From assembly GCA_019244415.1 (NCBI GenBank), contig JAFASN010000018.1:1-64000 (forward strand): DNA of 64,000 bases, in the 5' to 3' direction. A program made the translations under genes and the position numbers. This document shows, piece by piece, positions 36,433 to 45,424 of this stretch. Each line of letters starts with the position of its first letter. The stretch's first letter is position 1. The DNA is from Verrucomicrobiota bacterium (GTDB lineage: Bacteria > Verrucomicrobiota > Verrucomicrobiia > Chthoniobacterales > UBA10450). The notes under the pieces were generated by a model. It saw nothing but the letters and a program-made list of their open reading frames with translations. It searched no databases and was not told where the DNA came from.

Positions 36433-37356
36433 TCATTCCAAACCGCTCAAGTACTTCTCCGCCTCCATCGCAGCGGCACACCCGGCGCCGGCCGCAGTGA
36501 TTGCTTGTTTGTAAACGCGATCGGCCACATCGCCGGCGATGAAGACGCCCGGATATTTGCTTTCCACGAGCTTTTTGGTGACGAGATAACCTTCGCCGTC
36601 CATTTCGAGTTTACCGGCATACGGCTTGGCGTTTGGCTCGTGGCCGATAGCGACAAACACACACGCCACCGGCAGCCGCCGCTCCTCCTGCGTACTGACA
36701 TCGCGTAAATCGACGGCAGCCATCTCTCCTTTTTGATCGGGCACGTAGCGCGCGATGACTGAGTTCCAGATCGGCTCGATCTTGTCGCAGCGCTGCACGC
36801 GCTCGGCCATGATTTTTGAGGCGCGCAATTTATCGCGGCGATGAATGAGGTAAACCTTCGAGGCGAAGCGGGTGAGGAACAACGCTTCCTCCGCTGCTGA
36901 GTCGCCGCCGCCGACGACAGCGACAGGCACATTGCGGTAAAAGGCGCCGTCGCACGTGGCGCAGGAGGTCAGCCCGTGCCCGATCATTTTCTCCTCGTTT
37001 TGCAAACCCAGCCATTTGGCCGAGGCGCCGCTGGCGATGATAAGCGATTGCGTTTCCAGCCACTGCTCGCCATCGATTTGCAGGCGCACGTGGGAGTTCA
37101 TCGGCTCGAACCCGGTCGCCTCGGAATAGGAGAAGCGCGAACCGAATTTCTCCGCCTGCGCGTGCATGTTCATGATCAACTGCGGGCCGTCGATGCCATC
37201 GGGAAAACCGGGAAAATTTTCCACCAGCGTCGTGGTGGAAAGCTGACCGCCGGGCTGTCGGCCCTCGAGTACGAGCGGGCTCAAATTAGCGCGAGCAGCG
37301 TAAATGGCAGCGGTTAATCCGGCGCAGCCACTGCCAACAATGATCACTTTCTCCAT
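36433..37356 (-). CDS. trxB: Thioredoxin reductase
   Basis: A 307-residue NADPH-dependent flavoenzyme that reduces thioredoxin. The FAD site is V-G-S-G-C-A-G-L-T-A-A, the redox-active C132-A-T-C135 is in S-C-A-T-C-D-G-A-F-Y, the NADPH site is V-V-G-G-G-D-S-A-A-E-E-A, and the C-terminal F-I-A-G-D-V-A-D is present. Length is typical. In the FAD motif the usual Pro after GSG is Cys (S-G-C-A-G), a small variation. The four-helix-bundle gene follows 34 bases downstream. Confidence 0.96.
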   Translation of the reverse strand: MEKVIIVGSGCAGLTAAIYAARANLSPLVLEGRQPGGQLSTTTLVENFPGFPDGIDGPQLIMNMHAQAEKFGSRFSYSEATGFEPMNSHVRLQIDGEQWLETQSLIIASGASAKWLGLQNEEKMIGHGLTSCATCDGAFYRNVPVAVVGGGDSAAEEALFLTRFASKVYLIHRRDKLRASKIMAERVQRCDKIEPIWNSVIARYVPDQKGEMAAVDLRDVSTQEERRLPVACVFVAIGHEPNAKPYAGKLEMDGEGYLVTKKLVESKYPGVFIAGDVADRVYKQAITAAGAGCAAAMEAEKYLSGLE

Positions 37357-37408
37357 CGCGGAATTTTAGCACGCGGCCGCCATCAGCACATGCACGAGGA
37401 TGCACCGC

Positions 37409-38647
37409 TCACGGTAGCGCGGCAGTGATGTATTCGATCAATTGTTCTCGCGCGACAAGCTGCTGGCGGCCGGCGGCGAGGTCTTTGACCGCGACCTGCG
37501 GCCATTCATCGCCCAACAGAATCGCCAGCCGCGCGCCGCGAGCTTCGGCGGCGTGAAATTGTTTCGGAATGTTCATCGAGCCAAGCGGATATTCGATTCG
37601 CCAGCCCCGGTCGCGCAGTTGCTGCACAATCGCGAGCGCATCAGCACGCCTCTCGGGCTTGGCGATGACGGCGTAAATGTCGATCGCCGGATCCTGTGCC
37701 AAAGCGCGCTCTAATTCGGAGCGTGCGACCTCGTGGCGGCGGATCATCTCACCGAGTACCACATCGCCAATGGCGAACCCAAGCGCGGGCAATGATGTCG
37801 CGCCGTCGCTTAGCTGCGCGACAAGCTGGTCATAGCGGCCACCGCCGGCGATCGCGCGAAATTTGCCGCCGCGATCGAACAGTTCAAAAACGGTGCCGGT
37901 GTAGTACGCCAGCCCACGCACAATGCGGACGTCGATTTTTGCGAAATCGCCGACACCGCGAGCACGCAGATTTTCGAGAATCCCGCGAAGCTTTGTACTT
38001 TCGCCACCTTTCTCGAAGATTTCGAGGACGGGGCGAGCAAGCGGCCCGAGCGTCTCAACGATTTTCTCGCGCGGTTCGCGTTCCGATTTGTCAATCGCCT
38101 GGAGCACGTCCGGCCAGCGCTCTTCCGGCACACGCTCGCTCTTGAGAAACTCCGTCCAGAATTCCCGGTCGGAAATCCGCACCACCACGTCCTGCGCGGT
38201 GAAACCGAATGCGCGCAGGATGTCGATCGCCAGCGCGATTAACTCAGCGTCGGCTTCCGGTGATGCTTCGCCGATGAGGTCGCAATTAAGCTGGAAATGT
38301 TCGCGCAATCGACCGCGCTGGGGGCGCTCATAGCGAAACACCTGCGGGATGGAGAACCATCTCAGCGGCTTGCGAAAATCGCGGTGATGCGCCGCGACCA
38401 TACGCGCCAGCGTCGGCGTCATTTCCGGCCGGAGCGCGACGTGGCGCCCGCCTTTATCGACAAACTCATAAAGCTGCTGCGCAATTTCTTCGCCAGACTT
38501 TTTCTGGTAGAGCTCGAGTTCTTCCAGCGGCGGCCCGTCGAACTCGACAAAGCCATAACGACGCGCGACCTCACGCCATTTGGCGAAGATGTAGTTCCGT
38601 TCCGCCCAGTCGGCCGGGAGGAAATCGCGAAATCCAGGGAGCGGCAT
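37409..38647 (-). CDS. hisS: Histidyl-tRNA synthetase
   Basis: A 412-residue class II synthetase. The start MPLPGFRDFLPADWAERN matches the family; an upstream in-frame extension to 38743 is not HisS-like. Motif 2 is in F-R-Y-E-R-P-Q-R-G-R-L-R-E-H-F-Q and the histidine-specific and motif 3 regions are L-A-Y-Y-T-G-T-V-F-E and A-L-G-F-A-I-G-D-V. The C-terminal anticodon-binding domain begins near 320. Divergent from the small secreted gene at 38735, with 87 bases between. Confidence 0.96.
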   Translation of the reverse strand: MPLPGFRDFLPADWAERNYIFAKWREVARRYGFVEFDGPPLEELELYQKKSGEEIAQQLYEFVDKGGRHVALRPEMTPTLARMVAAHHRDFRKPLRWFSIPQVFRYERPQRGRLREHFQLNCDLIGEASPEADAELIALAIDILRAFGFTAQDVVVRISDREFWTEFLKSERVPEERWPDVLQAIDKSEREPREKIVETLGPLARPVLEIFEKGGESTKLRGILENLRARGVGDFAKIDVRIVRGLAYYTGTVFELFDRGGKFRAIAGGGRYDQLVAQLSDGATSLPALGFAIGDVVLGEMIRRHEVARSELERALAQDPAIDIYAVIAKPERRADALAIVQQLRDRGWRIEYPLGSMNIPKQFHAAEARGARLAILLGDEWPQVAVKDLAAGRQQLVAREQLIEYITAALP

Positions 38648-38673
38648 TAATCTAGCTGTGAATAAAATGTGAC

Positions 38674-38693
38674 CTGGAGCAGTCGAACTCCAG
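38674..38693. promoter_or_regulatory. Inverted repeat between hisS and small secreted gene
   Basis: CTGGAG and CTCCAG flank an eight-base spacer midway in the 87-base divergent region. Position 27 bases from the hisS start and 42 bases from the other start suits an operator or an RNA stem in one leader. Support is structural only. Confidence 0.3.
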
Positions 38694-38734
38694 CACGACG
38701 GAAAGCATCCGTTTAACCAAAGCAAAGAACAAAC

Positions 38735-39139
38735 ATGAAACACAATAGATTAGCTAAATTGTTGGCCGTTACCGCGGCGGGCGCCCTCGTGGCCGGCACG
38801 GCCATGGCGCAAACCACCACCTCAGTCGGCGCGCATGTCGGCCCCGTGGGAGTGGGCATGACCACGAGCACGGGCGCATTCGTCGCCGCACCGGGGGATG
38901 ATTACTTCACCTTCCGCGCCGGCACGGCTGAGCCGGTCCGCTACTACTACACTAAGGACACGACCATCGTTGATCCGGCGGGGCACACCGTTGCCTGGAC
39001 CGATGTGCGACCGGACATGCCGGCCACAGTCGAGTACGTGAAAGAAGGCGATCGCATGATCGTGAAGAAAGTCATGCTGACGAAGCCGGTCGTGACCGAG
39101 CACGAAAGCACGACGACAACGACGACGACGCATCCTTAA
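38735..39139 (+). CDS. Small exported protein of unknown function
   Basis: A 134-residue protein with a clear signal peptide (MKHNRLAKLLAVTAAGALVAGTAMAQ). The mature part has a short G/V-rich segment, then V-R-Y-Y-Y-T-K-D-T-T-I-V-D-P-A-G-H-T-V and V-E-Y-V-K-E-G-D-R-M-I-V-K-K-V, which reads like a small beta-barrel or OB-like fold. It ends in a threonine-rich tail (E-S-T-T-T-T-T-T-T-H-P). No named family was recognised. It is a single-gene unit closed by a strong terminator 21 bases downstream. Confidence 0.75.
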   Translation: MKHNRLAKLLAVTAAGALVAGTAMAQTTTSVGAHVGPVGVGMTTSTGAFVAAPGDDYFTFRAGTAEPVRYYYTKDTTIVDPAGHTVAWTDVRPDMPATVEYVKEGDRMIVKKVMLTKPVVTEHESTTTTTTTHP

Positions 39140-39160
39140 ACGGTTCGCGTTTTTGCGAAT

Positions 39161-39197
39161 AAACGCCCGCTGGTGTCTGCCAGCGGGCGTTTTCTTT
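39161..39197 (+). terminator. Rho-independent terminator
   Basis: AACGCCCGCTGG and CCAGCGGGCGTT form a perfect 12-base stem with a six-base loop (39161-39190), followed by TTCTTTT. It stands 21 bases after the small exported gene and is the clearest intrinsic terminator in the window. Confidence 0.92.
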
Positions 39198-39376
39198 TGT
39201 ACTCATGACCGCATCAGTCACCGCAGCGAATCTTTTTTAGAGCGTTGCCAGACCGCGCTGTTCAACGGTACTACTCGATGTTACAAGGCCGTGATGCTCG
39301 TTAATTATCTGGCCGCGCTTTACGGCGAAGTGATCACGACGCGCGAATCGTCCAAAGGGCCCATCGGCTTTCGTTG

Positions 39377-40507
39377 ATGAGAAATCCGGCAGAAGACGGC
39401 CAGGCAGACAGGTTCAGCTATCGGGACGGACGGCGTCTCCTTGTTCTGATCGTGCTGCTCATCGTCATCTGGATGCTGCTGCGCGCGCTTGTCGGGGTAC
39501 TACTGCTCTTCGGGATCGTCATCTTACTCGCGATGGTGTTGAACCCCCTCATCGTGCAGCTCGAGCGATTTCGCATCCGTCGCAGCATCGGCGTCGCCAT
39601 TGTACTCGTCGCCCTTGCCGCGCTTGTCGTACTTATCATCGCCATCGCGGTGCCCACATTCGCCGACCAGCTCCAGCTTCTGGTCAGCCGCGCGCCGAAA
39701 GCATGGCAATCCATTCGCACCCATATCGCGGACGTAGCACAACGCTATCCTGCCTTGCAGAACGCGCTCCCGCAAGCAGATCAGATCGCCACCACGGTCG
39801 GCAACCAGGCGGGCGCCATGGCCAACGTGCTGCTGCGCTCTACCCTCGGGCTTGTCGGCGGCGTCTTCGTCTTCGTTTTCGCGGTGCTGCTGCTGATCTT
39901 CGTGCTCGCGAACCCGGAGCCACTCGTTGTCGCCTATCTCGCGCTTGTCCCGGCAAGGCATCGCCCGCGAGCGGAGCGGACGCTTGTTCGCATGATGGAA
40001 CAAATGACGGCCTGGGCGCGCGGCGTCGCCATCAACGGCGTAATCACCGGCGCGTCCACCGGCATTTTGCTGTGGCTTGTCGGCGTGCAGCCGGCTTTCG
40101 TTTTCGGCGTCCTCGCGTTCATCGGCGAATTTTTGCCGAACATCGGTCCCGTACTTGTGGCGTTCCCGGTGCTGTTCGTCGCGCTCAGCCTGAGCCTGAC
40201 GAAGTTCTGGCTGGCCCTCGCGGCCATTCTCTTCGTCCAGCAAGTCGAAGCGAACGTGCTTGTGCCTTACATCCTGGGCAAAGAGATGCGGCTCAATCCT
40301 GTGCTGATTCTCTTCTTCACCATCGCCATGGGCTGGCTTTTCGGGCTGGCGGGCGCGATCCTCGCCCTGCCTGCGGCCTCCTTGACGAAGATCGCCATTG
40401 AAGAGTTTTACCTGCGGCCGCGCGGAGTTGATTATTCGAGCCTCGAGCCGGAAGCGTCCCGGATTATTCGCAACGAATCGGCGCACGACACTGTCCCGCC
40501 GCCGTAA
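39377..40507 (+). CDS. PerM/AI-2E-type membrane transporter
   Basis: A 376-residue inner-membrane protein of the AI-2E/PerM family. Hydrophobic helices lie near 20-60 (two), 68-95, 150-180 and four to five in the last 170 residues. The family marks are A-F-I-G-E-F-L-P-N-I-G-P-V-L-V-A-F-P and Q-Q-V-E-A-N-V-L-V-P-Y-I-L-G-K. Members export AI-2 or act in Na+/H+ exchange; the substrate here is open. The ATG at 39377 is used rather than a TTG one codon upstream. The preceding 179 bases after the terminator hold no recognisable gene. Confidence 0.88.
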   Translation: MRNPAEDGQADRFSYRDGRRLLVLIVLLIVIWMLLRALVGVLLLFGIVILLAMVLNPLIVQLERFRIRRSIGVAIVLVALAALVVLIIAIAVPTFADQLQLLVSRAPKAWQSIRTHIADVAQRYPALQNALPQADQIATTVGNQAGAMANVLLRSTLGLVGGVFVFVFAVLLLIFVLANPEPLVVAYLALVPARHRPRAERTLVRMMEQMTAWARGVAINGVITGASTGILLWLVGVQPAFVFGVLAFIGEFLPNIGPVLVAFPVLFVALSLSLTKFWLALAAILFVQQVEANVLVPYILGKEMRLNPVLILFFTIAMGWLFGLAGAILALPAASLTKIAIEEFYLRPRGVDYSSLEPEASRIIRNESAHDTVPPP

Positions 40508-40519
40508 ACCTCCTTCGGC

Positions 40520-41068
40520 TCAGGGCTGCGGCAGCATCGGCGGCACTGCTGCCGTGATTGCCGCGTAATTTGCTCCGTCTCGTTGATCGGCCGCCAGCGT
40601 CGCCTTGCTTTCTTGCGCAACGGCGAACGTCACCCGCACGAACTTCGCATCCACGCCGATGAGGGAAACATCGAAGCGCCGTTTGTGCTCAAACGGCACG
40701 CTGCCGTCCACCGCGACCCAGTTTGCACTATCCACCGGCAGATTCGCGTTCGCCACCGCGATGCGCAGCTCGCCGCGAGCAGCGGCGTTTCCGTTCACAA
40801 AAGTGAGATGATCCAGCGCTGCGCCGCTCGGCAATGCCAGCACGAACGTGGTTTCGCCGCCGATGAGCGGACAACTGATGCTGCCGTCATCACGGAGTAC
40901 GACCGCGGTCGCCTTCGCGTCCTGCTCCGCTTCGCCGCCTCGGTGCGTCACGCACTCGACTTCCGCGTTGCGATTCGCCACCTGAGACGTCCCAAAAGCC
41001 CCGGGCAACGTGAGTACCGAGGGGATAAGTACCGCGAGGAGATAGCGTGAACAGCAGAGCGTCTTCAT
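40520..41068 (-). CDS. Exported protein, possibly discoidin-like, unknown function
   Basis: A 182-residue protein with a signal-peptide-like start (MKTLCCSRYLLAVLIPSVLTLPGAFG). The middle (about 70-160) reads L-D-H-L-T-F-V-N-G-N-A-A-A-R-G-E-L-R-I-A-V-A and R-R-F-D-V-S-L-I-G-V-D-A-K-F-V-R-V-T-F. This is the strand pattern of galactose-binding/F5-8C-like jelly rolls, although shorter than a full domain. Assignment is tentative. It runs tail to tail with the PerM-type gene, 12 bases apart, and is divergent from the polysaccharide locus across a 218-base gap with no feature I can name. Confidence 0.65.
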   Translation of the reverse strand: MKTLCCSRYLLAVLIPSVLTLPGAFGTSQVANRNAEVECVTHRGGEAEQDAKATAVVLRDDGSISCPLIGGETTFVLALPSGAALDHLTFVNGNAAARGELRIAVANANLPVDSANWVAVDGSVPFEHKRRFDVSLIGVDAKFVRVTFAVAQESKATLAADQRDGANYAAITAAVPPMLPQP

Positions 41069-41286
41069 ATTTACCCCTTTAGCTTAGAGCGTGCCGAGCG
41101 GACGCGGGCGTACGTCACCACTCCCAATTTTCCTTGAATTGCGGCCCGCCATTCGCTAAGAGCGGCCATTACCCTTAACCCTCACGTTCGCAAAATCCGA
41201 AGCTGGATCAGATTGCGCGAGCTCGGGCCGCCCTTCGTCGCGCGGCTTGGTACCGCATCTGCTAAGGCTGATGGCACCCTGTCTCT

Positions 41287-42561
41287 ATGAGCCGTTCACT
41301 TTCCCTGTGTCCCGGCAGGCCGCGCTTGTGGCTTGGCTTCGCGTCTCTTGTCGCGCTCGTTTGCACAAGCCTTCCGCTGCGTGCGCAAGATGCCGTTCGC
41401 CCATCCCTTGCCGGCGAAGAAGCCGCCGAAGCGCGCCGCCAGGACATCGACCAGATCCCTTACAACTTGATGACCGGCCCCATTAAGTACCGGCTCAGCG
41501 CCACCTTCGGGGTTGAATACAACGACAACATCAATCTTTCCGACAACGACCCGCAATCTGACGTGATCATTCATCCACAGGTGAACATCGACGCCATCTG
41601 GCCCGTCACCCGCATCAATACACTGCGGCTCGATATCGGTTTGGGCTACGCCTTCTACCTTGATCACTCGCGCTATGACACCAATGGCATCCTGCTCTCG
41701 CCCGGCTCACAGCTTGCTTTCGACATCTTCATCGGCGATTTCCGCATCAACGTACACGACCGTTTCTCTCTCCAGCAGGACCCGGTCGAGGAGTTGCAGC
41801 TCAGCAACGTCGCTGATTACGGCCGGTTCGAGAACACTGCCGGCGTTTCTGTTCTGTGGGACCTGAATAAGGCGGTGCTGACTCTGGGCTACGATCATTA
41901 TACTTATATCTCGACAACGTCAGCTTTCGATTACCTCGACCGCAACTCGGAAGAGTTTATCGGTTCACTCGCCGTAGCGGTGACCAACACGACTAACGTC
42001 GGCGTTGAAAGTAGCTTCGCCGCCACGTACTACGATCAGCATGTACTCAACGATTCCAACGCCTACACCATAGGTGCTTTCGCCGAGACCCAGCTAACAA
42101 ACTACCTTCGCCTCCGCGTGGCAGGCGGCTACCAAATCATCGATTTCGATAATACCGGTTCGGTCTTCGATTCCAGGAACGTGAACGACTACTACGCCAA
42201 CGTTCTCATTTCGCATCGGCTGAACGCCTACATCACGCAAACTCTTGCCGCGGGTCACGAAAGCCAGCTTGGCGTGAATTCGAACTACATCGCGTTGAAC
42301 TATGTTCGCCATACCGTTTCCTGGAACATCATCCGCAATACTCTGCTCTCCACCGAGCTATTTTACGAGGACGCGAATGATTCCGGCGGTTTTCTCAATG
42401 AACATCTCCACCGCTACGGCGGAGCGCTGACAGTCGGCTACCAGCTGACGCCGCACGTCACTCTCGGGCTGCGCTACCAGTACACACAAAAAGATTCGAA
42501 CATCGCATACCGCAATTACGTTCAAAACCGCGTCTCGCTCGACGCCACTTATAGCTTCTAA
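41287..42561 (+). CDS. Outer-membrane beta-barrel of the polysaccharide locus
   Basis: A 424-residue exported protein. A signal peptide (about 1-33, cleavage after L-R-A-Q) is followed by about 50 residues and then many alternating amphipathic strands rich in Tyr, Asn and Asp. It closes with the aromatic end S-L-D-A-T-Y-S-F, the usual recognition signal for the Bam complex. Being first in the export operon and joined to the export-protein gene by a TAATG overlap suggests it is the porin through which the polymer leaves. A short outer-membrane export protein paired with a separate barrel is a described arrangement in other bacteria. Confidence 0.85.
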   Translation: MSRSLSLCPGRPRLWLGFASLVALVCTSLPLRAQDAVRPSLAGEEAAEARRQDIDQIPYNLMTGPIKYRLSATFGVEYNDNINLSDNDPQSDVIIHPQVNIDAIWPVTRINTLRLDIGLGYAFYLDHSRYDTNGILLSPGSQLAFDIFIGDFRINVHDRFSLQQDPVEELQLSNVADYGRFENTAGVSVLWDLNKAVLTLGYDHYTYISTTSAFDYLDRNSEEFIGSLAVAVTNTTNVGVESSFAATYYDQHVLNDSNAYTIGAFAETQLTNYLRLRVAGGYQIIDFDNTGSVFDSRNVNDYYANVLISHRLNAYITQTLAAGHESQLGVNSNYIALNYVRHTVSWNIIRNTLLSTELFYEDANDSGGFLNEHLHRYGGALTVGYQLTPHVTLGLRYQYTQKDSNIAYRNYVQNRVSLDATYSF

Positions 42562-43244
42562 TGGGAACAATCAAGGGAACAGCAGTTTCAGCAGCGTGTC
42601 TTCTCCTCGTCAGCTTTGGTATGCCGGCAGCGCAGGCGCAGGAGCCAAGTGCGGCACCTTCCACAGCGAAGCCGCCTGATCTTCCGACTACCAGCACCGT
42701 TATGCGCACCAACTCGATGTCGGTGCTGGACGACAAGAAGCGGCTTGGCCCGAACGACTACGTCAGCTTCCGTGTAGTCGAGGACCGCGACGAGGAATCG
42801 CAACACCTCCGCGTGAATGACAACGGCGAGCTGGAAGTACCGTACGTCGGACTTGTTCCTGCCGCCGGTAAAACATGCCGGGAGCTTGCGTATAACATTA
42901 AAAGCGCCCTCGAGAAGGAGTACTACTATCACGCTACCGTCATCCTTGCAGTAGATCGCGTGAGCGAGAAGTCACCCGGCCGCATTTATGTCTATGGCTC
43001 GGTCAAGGCACAGGGACCGCAGGAAATCCCGCCAGACGAAAGCTACACTGTGAGTAAGGCAATCATTCGCGCCGGCGGCTTTGGCGATTTCGCGAACAAG
43101 CGCAAAGTAAAGGTCACGCGCAAGAACGGGAAAGATTTCACCGTTGACCTTAAACGCGTCATCGAAGAAGGGCGGACGGATGAAGACGTTGTGCTGCAAC
43201 CGGACGACCAAGTCTATGTCCCGCAGCGCTTGATCAACATGTAG
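42561..43244 (+). CDS. Polysaccharide export protein (short Wza/OPX type)
   Basis: A 227-residue exported protein: signal peptide (about 1-27), then a poly_export domain (L-G-P-N-D-Y-V-S-F-R-V ... V-N-D-N-G-E-L-E-V-P-Y-V-G) and one SLBB-type domain (I-Y-V-Y-G-S-V-K ... V-S-K-A-I-I-R-A-G-G-F-G-D-F-A). The C-terminus P-D-D-Q-V-Y-V-P-Q-R-L-I is standard. It is much shorter than E. coli Wza (about 380) and lacks the C-terminal amphipathic helix that spans the outer membrane, so it should need the neighbouring barrel. There is no lipobox. Confidence 0.92.
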   Translation: MGTIKGTAVSAACLLLVSFGMPAAQAQEPSAAPSTAKPPDLPTTSTVMRTNSMSVLDDKKRLGPNDYVSFRVVEDRDEESQHLRVNDNGELEVPYVGLVPAAGKTCRELAYNIKSALEKEYYYHATVILAVDRVSEKSPGRIYVYGSVKAQGPQEIPPDESYTVSKAIIRAGGFGDFANKRKVKVTRKNGKDFTVDLKRVIEEGRTDEDVVLQPDDQVYVPQRLINM

Positions 43245-43247
43245 AAT

Positions 43248-45377
43248 ATGAACGCGCTTGCTGAACGCCCTAGCACTTCCTGGTCAAACTCTTTTGTTAC
43301 CCGCCTGCATCGCTACAAAGCTCTGCTGAAGCGGCGCTGGTGGATTCCGTTTTTAACCATCTGTATCGGCCTCTTCGTCCAGGCGTGGCTAATCTTTCAA
43401 ACGCCGCCCTCCTTTCTCTCCACCAGCAAGATGATGCTGGCCGGCAAACTGAATGTGAACTCGAGCGCGGTTTACAGCGAAGATAACGTAAACTTCTACG
43501 GCACGCAGATTCAGCTCATGCAAAGTACTGAAGTACGACGCGGGGCTGAAGCGCTCGTCACTTCCACCCACCCCGAGCTCCACCCGGTACCGGTGGATAT
43601 TACCGTCAACCAGCGCCCCCGAACTTCCATCTTTGAGCTACAGGCGGTCGGTAGCTCACCTGATTACACGCAAGCTTACTTGAACGCGGTGATGCAGAAG
43701 TACCTAGATTTCAAAAAAGGAATGCGGCAGGACCAGACGCATAACTTCACCACCGGCATCACCGAACAGCTCATTCAGGTGGAGAAAGACATGCGAGCGG
43801 GCGAAGACGAGATGCTGGAGTTCCAGAAGCAGAATAACATTGGCTTCATCCAGGAGGAAGGAAACAGCGCCGCCCAATACCTCGTCAAGCTTAACCAGGA
43901 TTACGCCCGCCTGAAGACTGAGTACGAGCTGCTCGACAAACTCGATCTAGACCAGAACCTTGATCGCGGGCAGACGGTAGCCGCGCCAGAGGCGTCGCCT
44001 AACGCCTCGGCCGCGCCGGATCAGGGTGGAATGCCGTTCTCTGATGTAGGTCCCGAAGGCGACTACCTGAAAGCAAAGCAGACCGTGCAGTTGCTCAAGG
44101 CCGAGCGCGATACTTTGTCACGGGACCTCCGGCCAAAGCATCCGAAAATCATCAAGCTAAACGATGAGATTAGTAAGCAACAGAAGCTGATCGAGCTATT
44201 CCGGGCCGACGCAGTGGAGAAGCTTGAGACGCGGCGCAAATCCATCGGCAAACAGATGGAGAACCTCAAGGGCAATATCAAGGAATGGGAAGCAAAGGCG
44301 CTCGATTTAAGCCAGCGGCTGGCGCAGTTCAACCGCATCAAAGGCAAAATAGACAGGACAAAGCAGCTATACGACAAGCTCACCAACGACCTTAAGTCGG
44401 TTGATGTGTCACAAGTCGTTGATACCGGCGATCAGATTGAGATTATGGAACAGGCGAGCGCGCCCGTTTCCGTCCGGCCCGGGTTACTTAAAAGCTTGCT
44501 GATTGGGTTCGGCTGCGGCGGTCTGGCCGGATTTGGCATTCTCTTGCTGCTCGATCGGATTGATGATCGCATGGCGTCCTACACGGAGTTTCAGCACCAT
44601 TTCACTGAGACTGTACTCGGTCAGATTCCGAAGGAGAAAAGCAAAGGACGTGTGGCGCTTCTTCAGCCAGACGACCCGCGGCACGTATTCGCGGAGTCCT
44701 ATCGGAATGTTCGTTCCTCGATTTTCTTCATGCCGTATGAGGGTCCTCGACCGAAGGCGCTGCTCATCACCAGCGCGGTTCCGAATGAGGGCAAGTCCAC
44801 GGTCTCAGCCAATCTGGCGATTACCATGGCGCTGTCTGGCGCCCGCACGCTCTTGATCGACGGCGATCTTCGCCGCGGCGCCCTGCGTGAGCAGTTCGGT
44901 GTCTCCTCCCGAGTTGGTTTCGCCGAGGCACTAAAACAGGAAGTGAATTGGCGCGAAGTGGTCGTTCCCACTGCCTACTCGAATCTCTCGCTTTTGCCGC
45001 GGGGCAAGACACTCTCCCAACCAAGCGAACACCTATTACGCAACTCGACTGATCAAATGCTGAAAGAGATTTATCAGAACTACGACTATGTTGTTATCGA
45101 TAGCTCGCCTGTGCTGGCGGCGGACGACACAACAAGTTTGGCGCCGAAGATCGATGCGACTCTTTTCGTCGTTCGCCTTGCTTATACGTCAGCGCGGCTG
45201 ACGAAGAAGGCACTCGAGCTACTCTACGGTCGCCAGGTTAATGTTCCCGGCGTTATCCTTAATTACGTCGATACTTCGCTGCCGGAATATTATTACTACC
45301 AGTATTCCGAATACTACAACACGCCTTCGCCTGAAGCTGAGCCTGCTCACCGGCAGACCACCAGCCAGCATTCGTAA
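43248..45377 (+). CDS. Wzc-type polysaccharide copolymerase / tyrosine autokinase
   Basis: A 709-residue inner-membrane protein. There is a helix near 29-48, a Wzz-type periplasmic domain with long coiled coils (about 150-400), a second helix near 415-435 and a cytoplasmic BY-kinase domain. Walker A is at about 508-516 (P-N-E-G-K-S-T), Walker A' L-L-I-D-G-D-L at about 534 and Walker B V-V-I-D-S-S at about 614. The end carries a tyrosine cluster (Y-Y-Y-Y-Q-Y-S-E-Y-Y, near 682-692), the usual autophosphorylation site. It controls chain length and couples synthesis to export. It starts three bases after the export-protein gene. Confidence 0.95.
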   Translation: MNALAERPSTSWSNSFVTRLHRYKALLKRRWWIPFLTICIGLFVQAWLIFQTPPSFLSTSKMMLAGKLNVNSSAVYSEDNVNFYGTQIQLMQSTEVRRGAEALVTSTHPELHPVPVDITVNQRPRTSIFELQAVGSSPDYTQAYLNAVMQKYLDFKKGMRQDQTHNFTTGITEQLIQVEKDMRAGEDEMLEFQKQNNIGFIQEEGNSAAQYLVKLNQDYARLKTEYELLDKLDLDQNLDRGQTVAAPEASPNASAAPDQGGMPFSDVGPEGDYLKAKQTVQLLKAERDTLSRDLRPKHPKIIKLNDEISKQQKLIELFRADAVEKLETRRKSIGKQMENLKGNIKEWEAKALDLSQRLAQFNRIKGKIDRTKQLYDKLTNDLKSVDVSQVVDTGDQIEIMEQASAPVSVRPGLLKSLLIGFGCGGLAGFGILLLLDRIDDRMASYTEFQHHFTETVLGQIPKEKSKGRVALLQPDDPRHVFAESYRNVRSSIFFMPYEGPRPKALLITSAVPNEGKSTVSANLAITMALSGARTLLIDGDLRRGALREQFGVSSRVGFAEALKQEVNWREVVVPTAYSNLSLLPRGKTLSQPSEHLLRNSTDQMLKEIYQNYDYVVIDSSPVLAADDTTSLAPKIDATLFVVRLAYTSARLTKKALELLYGRQVNVPGVILNYVDTSLPEYYYYQYSEYYNTPSPEAEPAHRQTTSQHS

Positions 45378-45424
45378 GGTAAGTACGCGCGATCTGCGCG
45401 CCTTCCAATCAGCTCGCTTTTACT

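Noticed and set aside
38648-38743. Extended N-terminus for HisS
   Set aside because: The added 32 residues are Cys/Trp-rich and unlike any HisS; the internal ATG at 38647 gives the canonical start and frees the divergent region.
39153-39377. Short frame between the terminator and the PerM-type gene
   Set aside because: Begins within the terminator, has no coherent domain or membrane pattern and no ribosome site; the only peptide-like part (last 27 codons) is too short to support.
41069-41286. Promoter for the polysaccharide locus in the 218-base gap
   Set aside because: I could not find a convincing sigma-70 or sigma-54 pattern or a clear inverted repeat; a promoter is expected but not seen.
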